From Phycisphaeraceae bacterium (GTDB taxonomy: Bacteria; Planctomycetota; Phycisphaerae; Phycisphaerales; Phycisphaeraceae), in assembly GCA_028284155.1 (NCBI GenBank), contig JANQSF010000134.1:186001-250000 (forward strand): a DNA stretch of 64,000 nucleotides, given 5' to 3'. Shown one piece after another: positions 7,570 through 15,213 of the stretch. Position 1 is the first letter of the stretch. The number at the start of each line of letters is the position of its first letter. Position numbers and translations under genes: made by a program. A model generated the notes under the pieces. That model saw only the letters and a program-made list of their open reading frames with translations. It did not search any database and was not told the origin of the DNA.

Positions 7570-8694
7570 ATGAAGCAAGCATGGGTCATTCTGTTGGCGG
7601 TTGTCGCCGCCGTTTCCACGGCCAGCGCGGAGGTCGAAGCACCACGCACCGCCGACTCGGCGGGGTGGCTGGGGTTGAGGCTCGGCTCAACCCCGGACGA
7701 TATGAGCTTGCCCTGGCCGGTCGCGAGCGACAAGCGGGGCCACATGCAACGCGCCACCGGGGTTGCCCAAAGCGGCAACCCCAGCCACCCCAAGGTTGCC
7801 GACTCGTCGGCAGCCAAAGCCGCGTTGACGCTGGCCGGCCACGACGGCTGGGTCCTGGCCGTGGCGTTCAGCCCGGACGGCAAGACGCTGGTCACGGGAT
7901 GCGACGACGACAAGTTGCGCGTCTTCGACGCCGCGACGGGCAAGCTGATCAAGACCGTTCCCGCCGACGGCCGAGGCGTGATGGCCGTCGCGTTCAGCAA
8001 GGACGGCAAACGACTCGCGACCGGGTGCTGGGACGGGTCCTTGAAGGTGTGGGACACGAGCACGCACAAACTCGTGTTCGTCGCTCGCGGACATCGCGAC
8101 AACATCACGTCGATCGCCTTCAGCCCGGACGGCAAGCGGATCGTCACGGGCAGCGGCGACGACACATTCAAACTTTGGGACGCGGCGACGGGCAAACCGC
8201 TGCGCACGCTCTCACACGAGAACGAGTACGACATCGCGGCCGTGGCGTTCAACCCTGACGGCAAGTTCCTCGTCACGGTCGATGGCGAGAAGCAGGTCTT
8301 TATCTGGGACGCGCGCAGCGGCGAACAGGTCGATTCGTACGACGGGCACGACGGCGCGGTGACCGGCGTCGCGTGGAGCGCCGACGGCAAACACATCGTT
8401 TCAAGCAGCGGCGACCAGACGGCCATCGTCTGGGACGCCCGCACCGGCGGGATCGTCGCCGTCCTGCACGGCCACACCGACGACGTCGCGGCCGTGACGT
8501 TCAGCCCGAACGGCAAGCGCGTGTTGACCGGCGGCGAGGACGCGACCGTCCGCCTGTGGGACACGAAGACCGGCAAGTCGCTGCTCTCATTGCGAGCCCA
8601 CCGGCGCAACGTCACCTGCGTCGCGTTCAGCCCGGACGGACAACGCTTTGCTTCCGGCAGCGAGGGCGAGGTGAAGGTGTGGGTCGTGCGGTGA
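7570..8694 (+). CDS. Secreted seven-bladed WD40 beta-propeller protein
   Basis: 374 residues. The ATG at 7570 opens a signal peptide (KQAWVILLAVVAAVSTASA). From about residue 83, seven WD repeats follow, each with the pattern GH..V..VAFSPDGK.....G..D..++WD, the last ending EVKVWVVR. The product is probably an extracytoplasmic protein-interaction platform. Residues about 28-78, between signal peptide and propeller, are encoded by a palindromic DNA repeat (7662-7791) that keeps the frame. The propeller is complete without it. No enzymatic domain is present and the partner is unknown. It converges on the tetR-like gene with 24 nt between stop codons. Confidence 0.88.
   Translation: MKQAWVILLAVVAAVSTASAEVEAPRTADSAGWLGLRLGSTPDDMSLPWPVASDKRGHMQRATGVAQSGNPSHPKVADSSAAKAALTLAGHDGWVLAVAFSPDGKTLVTGCDDDKLRVFDAATGKLIKTVPADGRGVMAVAFSKDGKRLATGCWDGSLKVWDTSTHKLVFVARGHRDNITSIAFSPDGKRIVTGSGDDTFKLWDAATGKPLRTLSHENEYDIAAVAFNPDGKFLVTVDGEKQVFIWDARSGEQVDSYDGHDGAVTGVAWSADGKHIVSSSGDQTAIVWDARTGGIVAVLHGHTDDVAAVTFSPNGKRVLTGGEDATVRLWDTKTGKSLLSLRAHRRNVTCVAFSPDGQRFASGSEGEVKVWVVR
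7662..7791 (+). repeat. Palindromic repeat inside a coding region
   Basis: Arms GGGGTGGCTGGGGTTG (7662-7677) and CAACCCCAGCCACCCC (7776-7791) are exact reverse complements. Two inner hairpins lie between them: GGGGTTGAG/CTCAACCCC and GGGGTTGCC/GGCAACCCC. The element is in frame within the WD40 gene and contains no stop codon. Confidence 0.88.
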
Positions 8695-8718
8695 GACCGT
8701 AAGCGCGGGAGCCGACCA

Positions 8719-9363
8719 TCAGCCCGTCCCCGACTCCGACTCGCCCCCACAGTGCGCGTCGAGCAGCCGCTCCGCCACGACCCGCGCGGCCGCGGCCGTG
8801 CTGTCATCGCCGTGGATCAGTCGAACCGCTAATGCGCCTTCGAGTAACAACTCCATCCGACCGGCCAACGCATCGACATCGTCCGCGCCGGCCTGCCGGC
8901 ACAGGTCGGTCAACGCCGTCTTGGTCTGATCGATCGTCGCGGCCGCGGCGATGTGCACCGGATCGTTCTTGGCGGGAAACTCCGTGCACGCCTTGACGAA
9001 CAGGCAGCCCCTGTAGTCCGGGTCGTTGAACCACAGGTCCAGCGCGTCGAAGAAAGCGAGGATCGTGCCGCGCGGCGTGCCGTCGGAGAAGTGATCGACC
9101 GTCCGCCGGTACGAGGCCGACTCCCACCGCCCGCGCTTCTCGATCGCCGCGATGATCAGGTCGTCTTTGCTCTCGAAGTGGTTGTAAAACGTCGTCTTGG
9201 TCACGCCCACTTCACGCAGGATGTGGTCCAGCCCGACGGCGTGAAAGCCGTGCGCGTAGAACAGATTCAGCGCCTCGACGATGATGCGGTCGCGCGTCGT
9301 TTCGACCGGGTCGGCCGGCGCGAAAAGCTCTTTGGCGGTCTTGTCTGTGACGTCGTTTGACAT
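8719..9363 (-). CDS. TetR/AcrR-family transcriptional repressor
   Basis: 214 residues from ATG at 9363. The N-terminal helix-turn-helix is clear: RDRIIVEALNLFYAHGFHAVGLDHILREVGVTKTTFYNHFESKDDLI (recognition helix TKTTFYNHF). The C-terminal part (from about 75) is the helical ligand and dimer domain, with a cysteine pair around LFVKACTEF. It diverges from a methyltransferase gene; the shared intergenic region carries two palindromes with TTGACC/GGTCAA halves, which are the likely operators. The simplest reading is that it represses the methyltransferase and perhaps itself until a ligand binds. The ligand is unknown. Confidence 0.88.
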   Translation of the reverse strand: MSNDVTDKTAKELFAPADPVETTRDRIIVEALNLFYAHGFHAVGLDHILREVGVTKTTFYNHFESKDDLIIAAIEKRGRWESASYRRTVDHFSDGTPRGTILAFFDALDLWFNDPDYRGCLFVKACTEFPAKNDPVHIAAAATIDQTKTALTDLCRQAGADDVDALAGRMELLLEGALAVRLIHGDDSTAAAARVVAERLLDAHCGGESESGTG

Positions 9364-9456
9364 GACGTGATCCCGTGACGCAGGTCGATTCACACGCCCC
9401 ACAGTCTAACCCATCTCTCACGACCGCTGCGGCCCGCGGGCGTGCCCGCCACGACT

Positions 9457-9498
9457 CAACTTGACCACAAGTCAACTTCAACTTGACCACAGGTCAAG
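9457..9498 (+). promoter_or_regulatory. Two phased TetR-type operator palindromes
   Basis: Two near-identical sites, CAACTTGACCACAAGTCAA (9457-9475) and CAACTTGACCACAGGTCAAG (9479-9498), start 22 bp apart, i.e. about two helical turns. The second has perfect halves CTTGACC/GGTCAAG around ACA. They lie between the divergent repressor and methyltransferase genes. TTGACC in the second site could also be a -35 element. Confidence 0.78.
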
Positions 9499-9614
9499 CG
9501 ACATCGGCCAAGGCCGAGGGTAGTCTTTGCCGATCGCGTTGGGGAACACGCCTCGCACGCGAGCCCGACGGATCGAACACCGAATCAACACACGTTTTCG
9601 ATAAGGAGCCCACC

Positions 9615-10736
9615 ATGTGCACTTCATGCAACACCGTGACCCACCAGCCAAACGACGACGCCTCGGCCGAGGCTTTCGCCGAAGGCCTGCTCGACACGGT
9701 CAACCAGACATCGCTGGCGATCATGATCTCGGTCGGCCACCGCACGCACCTGTTCGACACGTTGCGCGGGCGCGGCTGGGTGACGAGCCACGAATTGGCT
9801 GACGCCGCCAAACTGAACGAGCGATACGTCCGCGAATGGCTTGGCGCGATGGCGACCGGCCACGTCGTCGAGATCGACGCGACCGACGGCGAGAACCGCT
9901 TCCGCCTGCCCGATGCGCACGCCGAAGTGCTGGCACGTTCAGGCCAAAGCATGGGCACGATGTTCCAGTGGTTCGCCGTGCTCGGCGGCGTCGAGACGCG
10001 CATCGTCGACGCGTTCAAGCACGGCGGCGGCGTGCCGTACGACGCGTTCGATCGCTTCCACGAAGTGATGGCTGAGGAGTCCAACCTCACGGTCGTGTCC
10101 GGCCTGCACGAGCACATCATCCCGCTCGTGCCCGGTTTGGCGGACGACCTGGACCGCGGCATCGCCGTGCTCGACGTCGGCTGCGGGTCGGGGTTGGCTG
10201 TGTGCGAGTTGGCCCGCCGGTTCCCGCGCAGCCACTTCACCGGGTACGACCTGTGCGAGCCGGCCATCATCGCCGCGCGCAAGACGGCGCAAACGCTCGG
10301 CCTGACCAATGTCGAGTTCGCCTGGCGCGACGTGACCGACCTGGCCACGCCCGATCAGATCGACCTCGTCACCGCGTTCGACGTGATCCACGACCAGCGC
10401 GACCCGGCCGGCGTGCTCGCGGCGATCCAGCGCGTCCTCAAGCCGAACGCCACGTTCCTCATGCAGGACCTGCGCGCCTCCAGCCACGTCGCGGACAACG
10501 TCGGCCACCCGCTGTGCCCGTTCCTCTACACGATCTCGACAATGCACTGCATGACCGTCTCGCTGGCGCAGGGCGGCGCGGGCCTGGGCACGGTCTGGGG
10601 CGAGCAGTTGGCTGTGCAAATGCTGGGCGAGGCCGGTTTCGAGAATGTGAAGGTCAACACGCTGCCGCACGACATCCAGAACAACTGGTACGTGTCGAGC
10701 AAGCCGGCGAAGGCGGCGGAGCCGGTCGCGGCGTGA
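9615..10736 (+). CDS. SAM-dependent methyltransferase with N-terminal winged helix
   Basis: 373 residues, ATG at 9615 with AAGGAG six nt upstream. Residues about 30-95 form a winged-helix dimerisation domain (LFDTLRGRGWVTSHELADAAKLNERYVREWL), as in O-methyltransferases and Rv2258c-like proteins. The Rossmann domain follows: VLDVGCGSGLAVCELARRFP (motif I, about residue 184), then TGYDLCEPAI, and DLVTAFDVIHD (motif II/III region). The N-terminus MCTSCNTV and a cysteine-rich later segment (HPLCPF, MHCM) are notable. The substrate is unknown. Expression is probably controlled by the divergent TetR protein through the two upstream palindromes. Confidence 0.87.
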   Translation: MCTSCNTVTHQPNDDASAEAFAEGLLDTVNQTSLAIMISVGHRTHLFDTLRGRGWVTSHELADAAKLNERYVREWLGAMATGHVVEIDATDGENRFRLPDAHAEVLARSGQSMGTMFQWFAVLGGVETRIVDAFKHGGGVPYDAFDRFHEVMAEESNLTVVSGLHEHIIPLVPGLADDLDRGIAVLDVGCGSGLAVCELARRFPRSHFTGYDLCEPAIIAARKTAQTLGLTNVEFAWRDVTDLATPDQIDLVTAFDVIHDQRDPAGVLAAIQRVLKPNATFLMQDLRASSHVADNVGHPLCPFLYTISTMHCMTVSLAQGGAGLGTVWGEQLAVQMLGEAGFENVKVNTLPHDIQNNWYVSSKPAKAAEPVAA

Positions 10737-10788
10737 CGGCGGCGAGATCGCGCTCAAGTCCCTATGCTGTCGGCAGGACAACCGCGCG

Positions 10789-12099
10789 ATGCCCCGCAAG
10801 AAAGACACCCCGAAGACGACCCTCTACCGCTGCGCCGCCGTGCGCGACGCGCGGCGGGTCGATGCGCGACCCGCCGCCGTGCTCGTGCGCGGCGGGCGGA
10901 TCGTCGCGGCGGGTGCGCGCGACGCGGTCGAAGCCAAGTTGCCCAAACGCGGCGAGCACGACGTCGTTGACCTGCCCGATCGGCTGATCCTGCCCGCGCT
11001 GGTCAATGCGCACGCGCACCTGGACCTGGTCGGCCTCAAACCCGAGCCATACGGCGGCGACTTCGCGCAGTGGATCGCCAAAGTCACCGAGCACCGGCTG
11101 GACGACAAGGTCGATATTGAAGCCGACGTGCGCGGCGCCCTGCGCGACAGTTGGCTGGCCGGCGTCGGCACGATCGGCGACATCGCGTTCAGCCCGCGGT
11201 CGGTCCGCACGTGGTTCGATTGGCCGGCCAACGACCCGATCGCGCCCGACGGCGCGACGCCGATCGAGGGCGTCAGCTACCTCGAGTGTTTCGGCCTGGG
11301 CGCGAAGCAGGAGGCGGCCTACGAAAAACTCGTCGAGCAACTGAACGACCTGCCGTTCGACACGCCACTGACCGACACGGTGCGCGGCACCGTGCTGGGC
11401 ATCTCGCCGCACGCGCCGTACACCGTCGGCGTCAACCTGTATAAGAAGGTCGTCGCGCTGAGCCAGGCCCGCGCGTACCGGCTCTGCACGCATATGGCCG
11501 AGTCGCCGGCCGAGATCGAGTTCGTCCGCGACGGCAAGGGCCCGCTGCTCGACATGCGTCGCGCGATGGGGCTCAGCGACGACATCGAACCGACCGGCCT
11601 GCACCCGATCGACCTGCTGCACGCGCCGATTCGGGCAGGCCGTTGGCTGCTCGTGCACTGCAACCTGATCGAGCCCGGCCACGTTCCGCTGCTGCGCAAG
11701 GCCGACGCGTCCGTCGCGTACTGCCCCGTGGCCAGCGACTACTTCGGCCTGCCGGGCGACGGCCGAAAGCACCCCTACCGCGACCTGATCGAAGGGAAGG
11801 TCAACGTCTGCCTCGGCACGGACTCGTTGCGGTGTCAGCCCGCCGACGAGCCGCAACCGATGGGCGTCCTGCCGCAGATGCGTCACCTCTATCGCCGCGA
11901 CGAAACCGACCCCGCCCTGCTGCTTCAGATGGCTACCACCAACGGCATGCGCGCCCTCGAACTCGACGAACGCGAAGCGACACTCACCGCCAAGACGCCT
12001 GCCGACCTCATCGCCGTGCAGATCGACCCGGACGACGAAACCGACGCGCTGACGCAAGCCCTGCGCAACGACTCGGTGGTTGAGCGGTTAATCGTATAA
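10789..12099 (+). CDS. Amidohydrolase of the deaminase type (TrzN/MtaD-like)
   Basis: 436 residues of the cytosolic metal-dependent amidohydrolase superfamily. The metal ligands are visible in order: VNAHAHLDL (HxH, about residue 72), CTHMAES (histidine about 236 with the glutamate), LVHCNLI (about 286) and CLGTDSL (aspartate about 345). The N-terminal beta-sandwich (VLVRGGRIVAAG) is also present. Relatives deaminate S-adenosylhomocysteine, methylthioadenosine, aminodeoxyfutalosine or guanine-like rings. An aminodeoxyfutalosine or nucleoside deaminase role would suit a planctomycete, but the sequence alone does not decide. It lies 52 nt downstream of the methyltransferase and converges with the ABC ATPase gene, with 10 nt between stops. 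Confidence 0.82.
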   Translation: MPRKKDTPKTTLYRCAAVRDARRVDARPAAVLVRGGRIVAAGARDAVEAKLPKRGEHDVVDLPDRLILPALVNAHAHLDLVGLKPEPYGGDFAQWIAKVTEHRLDDKVDIEADVRGALRDSWLAGVGTIGDIAFSPRSVRTWFDWPANDPIAPDGATPIEGVSYLECFGLGAKQEAAYEKLVEQLNDLPFDTPLTDTVRGTVLGISPHAPYTVGVNLYKKVVALSQARAYRLCTHMAESPAEIEFVRDGKGPLLDMRRAMGLSDDIEPTGLHPIDLLHAPIRAGRWLLVHCNLIEPGHVPLLRKADASVAYCPVASDYFGLPGDGRKHPYRDLIEGKVNVCLGTDSLRCQPADEPQPMGVLPQMRHLYRRDETDPALLLQMATTNGMRALELDEREATLTAKTPADLIAVQIDPDDETDALTQALRNDSVVERLIV

Positions 12100-12109
12100 G
12101 GCACTCACT

Positions 12110-13669
12110 TCACGCCGCGCTCTCGCGGCCGGTGGCCAGGTGCATGATGGCCTGTTCGCTCAGTTCGTCGCGCTGCAACTCGCCGGCGATTCGGCCGTCG
12201 TGCATGACGAGCGTGCGGTCTGACATGCCCAGCACCTCTTCCATCTCGCTCGATACGAACAACGTCGCGACGCCGTCGCGGGCGAGTTTTTCCATCAGGC
12301 CATAGATCTCTTCCTTCGCGCCGATGTCGATCCCGCGCGTCGGCTCGTCCAACAGCAACACGCGCGGGCCGAGGCTCAGCCACTTGCCCAGCACGACCTT
12401 CTGCTGGTTGCCGCCGGAGAGGTATTGCACGACCTGCTGATCGCCGGGCGTTTTGACGTTGAGTTGCCGGATCATTTCGGCCGACACCTGCCGCGCCTTG
12501 GCGCGGTCGACAAAGCCGGACCTCTGCCAGCGGCGCAGGCCGGCCAGTCCGATGTTCTCGCGCACGGCCATCTCCAGGAAAAGGCCCTGCTGTTTGCGGT
12601 CTTCCGGCACGAGCGCCAGGCCCGCGCGGATCGCGTCGCGCGGGCTGCGGATGTCGACCGGCTTGCCGCACACCTCGACCGACCCGCCCACGGCCCGCGT
12701 CGCGCCGAAAAGCACCTCGAGCAACTCCGTGCGTCCCGCGCCGACCAGGCCGGCCACGCCCACGATCTCGCCAGCACGCACCTCGAACGAAACCTGGTGC
12801 GCCAACCCCACGCCCGGCACGCGTAGATTCGACACGCGCAGCGCGACATCGCCCGGTGTGTGCGGCGTGCGTTTGTAAAACTGGCTTACGTCCCGCCCGA
12901 CCATCAGGCTCACCATCGCGTCGTGATTAACCTCGTCGCGATTCAGTTCGCCCGCGTTGCAGCCGTCGCGCAGCACGACCACACGGTCGGACACTTCCTT
13001 GACCTCACCCAACCGGTGCGAGATGTAAACCACACTCACGCCCTGGCTGCGCAGGTCGGCGATGACTTTGAACAACTGCTCCGTCTCGTGCTGCGACAGG
13101 CTGCTGGTCGGCTCATCCATGATCAATACGCGGGCGTCCGTCGAAAGCGCCTTGGCGATCTCGACCATCTGCTGCTGGCCGGTCGATAGCGTGCTCACCT
13201 GCGTGTCCGGCGCGATGTCCAGCCCGACGCGCTGCAAGACTTTCTGCGTGTCAGCCCGCATCTTCGCGCGATGCATTAGCTTCATCGGCCCGCCGATCAC
13301 GGGCTCGCGACCCAGGAAGACGTTGGCAGCAACGTCGAGATTGTCCGACAGGTTCAGCTCCTGGTGGATCAGCGCAATGCCCAGGTCGGTCGCCTGCCGA
13401 ACCGAGTCGATCCGCACGACCTGACCGTCCAGCGTGATCGAGCCGGAGTCGGGCGTCTGAACGCCGGCCAGGATCTTCATCAACGTCGACTTGCCCGCCC
13501 CGTTCTCACCGATGACCGCCAACACCTCGCCCCGGCCGAGCGTCATGCTCACACGGTCCAGCGCGAGCACGCCGGGAAACCGCTTGCTGACCTTGTCGAC
13601 AAACAGCAGCGGCGTGGCGTTGGATGCTTGCCCTGACTGATCGGCGGGTTGTTGTGCGGAGTCCGTCAT
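12110..13669 (-). CDS. Sugar ABC transporter ATPase (RbsA/MglA type)
   Basis: 519 residues with two fused ABC domains. The first has Walker A GENGAGKST (about residue 55), signature LSTGQQQ and Walker B VLIMDEPT. The second has the degenerate Walker A GLVGAGRTE typical of RbsA/MglA, signature LSGGNQQK and Walker B LLLDEPTRGID. It powers import of a ribose- or galactose-type sugar through a RbsC-like permease. The substrate-binding protein gene lies just upstream on the same strand (226 bp gap with a repeat). No permease gene is present: the next gene downstream is convergent. The permease must therefore be encoded elsewhere or be lost. Confidence 0.93.
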   Translation of the reverse strand: MTDSAQQPADQSGQASNATPLLFVDKVSKRFPGVLALDRVSMTLGRGEVLAVIGENGAGKSTLMKILAGVQTPDSGSITLDGQVVRIDSVRQATDLGIALIHQELNLSDNLDVAANVFLGREPVIGGPMKLMHRAKMRADTQKVLQRVGLDIAPDTQVSTLSTGQQQMVEIAKALSTDARVLIMDEPTSSLSQHETEQLFKVIADLRSQGVSVVYISHRLGEVKEVSDRVVVLRDGCNAGELNRDEVNHDAMVSLMVGRDVSQFYKRTPHTPGDVALRVSNLRVPGVGLAHQVSFEVRAGEIVGVAGLVGAGRTELLEVLFGATRAVGGSVEVCGKPVDIRSPRDAIRAGLALVPEDRKQQGLFLEMAVRENIGLAGLRRWQRSGFVDRAKARQVSAEMIRQLNVKTPGDQQVVQYLSGGNQQKVVLGKWLSLGPRVLLLDEPTRGIDIGAKEEIYGLMEKLARDGVATLFVSSEMEEVLGMSDRTLVMHDGRIAGELQRDELSEQAIMHLATGRESAA

Positions 13670-13683
13670 GGTCGGCCGATTCT

Positions 13684-13869
13684 AACGCGAAGACGCGAAG
13701 GTTCGGAAGAGGCAGAAGATGAGGAGGAAGACTTCAAACGCAAAGTCGCAAACACGCTGAGGTCGCCAAGAAGAATCAGGGCGATGGGATTAGACAGTCA
13801 TGCCACAAACCATGACCACGCTCATCTCCCTCCACTCTGCGCCTTCGCGCCTCGGCGTCTTTGCGTTTG
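13684..13869. repeat. Imperfect inverted repeat, family AACGCGAAGACGCGAAGG
   Basis: AACGCGAAGACGCGAAGG (13684-13701) is mirrored by GCGCCTTCGCGCCTCGGCGTC plus TTTGCGTTT (13840-13869). A partial copy (AAACGCAAAGTCGC) sits between them. It fills the gap between the sugar-binding protein and its ATPase. Confidence 0.7.
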
Positions 13870-13895
13870 ACTCCGATCATGCAACATCAAATAAC

Positions 13896-14933
13896 TCACT
13901 CCGGCAACGGCTTGCCTGACAGCTCGTCGATAATGCCCTGCCGACGCTCGCGCGCGTTCTGCGCGTCCATCTTGCCGACGAACAACATGAGCGTGCCGCC
14001 GTCGGGCAACGCCTCGCGGATCAACTTGCCGGCTTCACGACCGGCAAGGTAGTTGTTCGTACCGACGTACGCGACGCGATCGCTTTTAGGTGCGTCGCTG
14101 TCGTGGCAGATGACCGTCATCTTCGCCGCGGCCTTGTTGATCATGTCGGTCTGCGTGTCGGCGTCGTTCGGGCTGATCGCCATGCCCTGTACGTTGTTCG
14201 TGATCAGGTTTTCGATGATGCGCTGCTGCCCGGCCACGCCGTCGGTCGGCGTGTGGAACTCGCAGTAAACATTGCCCAGGTCGGTCGCCGCCTGGTTCAC
14301 GCCCGCCCGCGCGATCTCCCAGAAGTCGCTCGGGTTGTTCGTCACAAATGCGATATGCGTCTTGCCCTCGGGCGAGCCCGCGTCGGCCTTCTTCGCGGCT
14401 TTGCCCGCCGCGATCTGTTTCTTCAACTCTTCCTCGAACGCATCGACGCCCTCCTTGCGGACGACCTGAATCGGCACGACGATCTGGCCGTCTTCCGGCA
14501 CGACGTCTTTCTTGCCATTGGCCAACGCCGTCAACACCTCGACCGACTTGTAGCCAAACTGGTACGGCTGCTGAACGACCGTCGCGTGGACGTGTCCGTC
14601 GCGCACGCCCTGCAGCGTCGCGGCGTCTTCATCGAAGGCGACAATCTTGACCTCGCCCAGTCGCTTGGCGTTCTTGCACGCCTCGATGATCTGCGGCGTG
14701 TTGTACGACCACAGACCGACCATGCCCCCAAGGTCGCCGTACTTGGTCAGCGTGTCTTCGGCGTTCTGCAGCGCGCGGGCCGCGTCGCCGTCATCCGTCC
14801 GCGTGTCGAGGATCGTCCACTTGCCAGCCTTGATCGCATTGGACCCAACGTCGTCCTGCTTGTCACATCCCGCTGCGACCACGCAACCCGACACGAGCAA
14901 CAGGGTCAGAAAACGAACCATTGATTGACGCAT
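13896..14933 (-). CDS. Sugar-binding lipoprotein with circularly permuted lobes
   Basis: 345 residues of the periplasmic binding protein type 1 (Peripla_BP_4) family. ATG at 14933 opens a lipoprotein signal peptide with candidate lipobox cysteines 17 and 23. The order of lobes is reversed compared with the family. Residues 39-170 (WTILDTRTDDGD, GLWSYNTPQII, IVAFDEDAATLQGV, ATVVQQPYQFGYKSVEVL) are what is normally the C-terminal lobe. A lysine-rich linker follows (171-190). Residues 191-345 (THIAFVTNNPSDFWEIARAG, GMAISPNDADTQ, VAYVGTNNYLAGREAGKLI, NARERRQGIIDELSG) are what is normally the N-terminal lobe. The frame is uninterrupted. The protein should still fold, because the break is at the inter-lobe hinge. 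Sugar specificity is unknown. Confidence 0.85.
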   Translation of the reverse strand: MRQSMVRFLTLLLVSGCVVAAGCDKQDDVGSNAIKAGKWTILDTRTDDGDAARALQNAEDTLTKYGDLGGMVGLWSYNTPQIIEACKNAKRLGEVKIVAFDEDAATLQGVRDGHVHATVVQQPYQFGYKSVEVLTALANGKKDVVPEDGQIVVPIQVVRKEGVDAFEEELKKQIAAGKAAKKADAGSPEGKTHIAFVTNNPSDFWEIARAGVNQAATDLGNVYCEFHTPTDGVAGQQRIIENLITNNVQGMAISPNDADTQTDMINKAAAKMTVICHDSDAPKSDRVAYVGTNNYLAGREAGKLIREALPDGGTLMLFVGKMDAQNARERRQGIIDELSGKPLPE

Positions 14934-15058
14934 GTTCAACACTCCGGTGTGTTCGGCCGACGGCGTCGGCTGATCTCGAATCGTCCAATGTATTCGATCC
15001 CCACGCGGGGGACAAGAATCGGCTGAGAAAGGCGCCCGTTCACGTTGGACCCCAGTTT

Positions 15059-15127
15059 CGTGCCACGGCCGTGTCGGCCGTGCAATACTACTTTGACGAA
15101 CCGCACGGCCGACACGGCCGTGGCACG
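15059..15127. repeat. Inverted repeat, family CGTGCCACGGCCGTG (copy 1)
   Basis: Perfect 25-nt arms (15059-15083 and 15103-15127), beginning CGTGCCACGGCCGTGTCGGC. A copy in opposite orientation lies at 20061-20128. Similarity between the copies continues for roughly 20-30 nt on both flanks, e.g. GAGACAGG next to the right arm here and CCTGTCTC next to the left arm there. Confidence 0.9.
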
Positions 15128-15213
15128 AGACAGGTGCCCGGCTCAAGGTGAACGACGCCCCTGAGCAACGGCCCGCACCTTGACACCGACCCGCCGCAAG
15201 CGACCATACTCAC

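Noticed and set aside
7284..8807. 507-codon minus-strand frame opposite the WD40 gene
   Set aside because: Antisense of WD repeats, overlaps two other real genes.
9483..9614. N-terminal extension of the methyltransferase
   Set aside because: The extension would start inside the operator; ATG at 9615 has a strong AAGGAG.
13896..14933. Two separate half-genes or a frameshift in the binding protein
   Set aside because: One continuous frame with signal peptide and linker; each lobe occurs once, so a permutation fits better.
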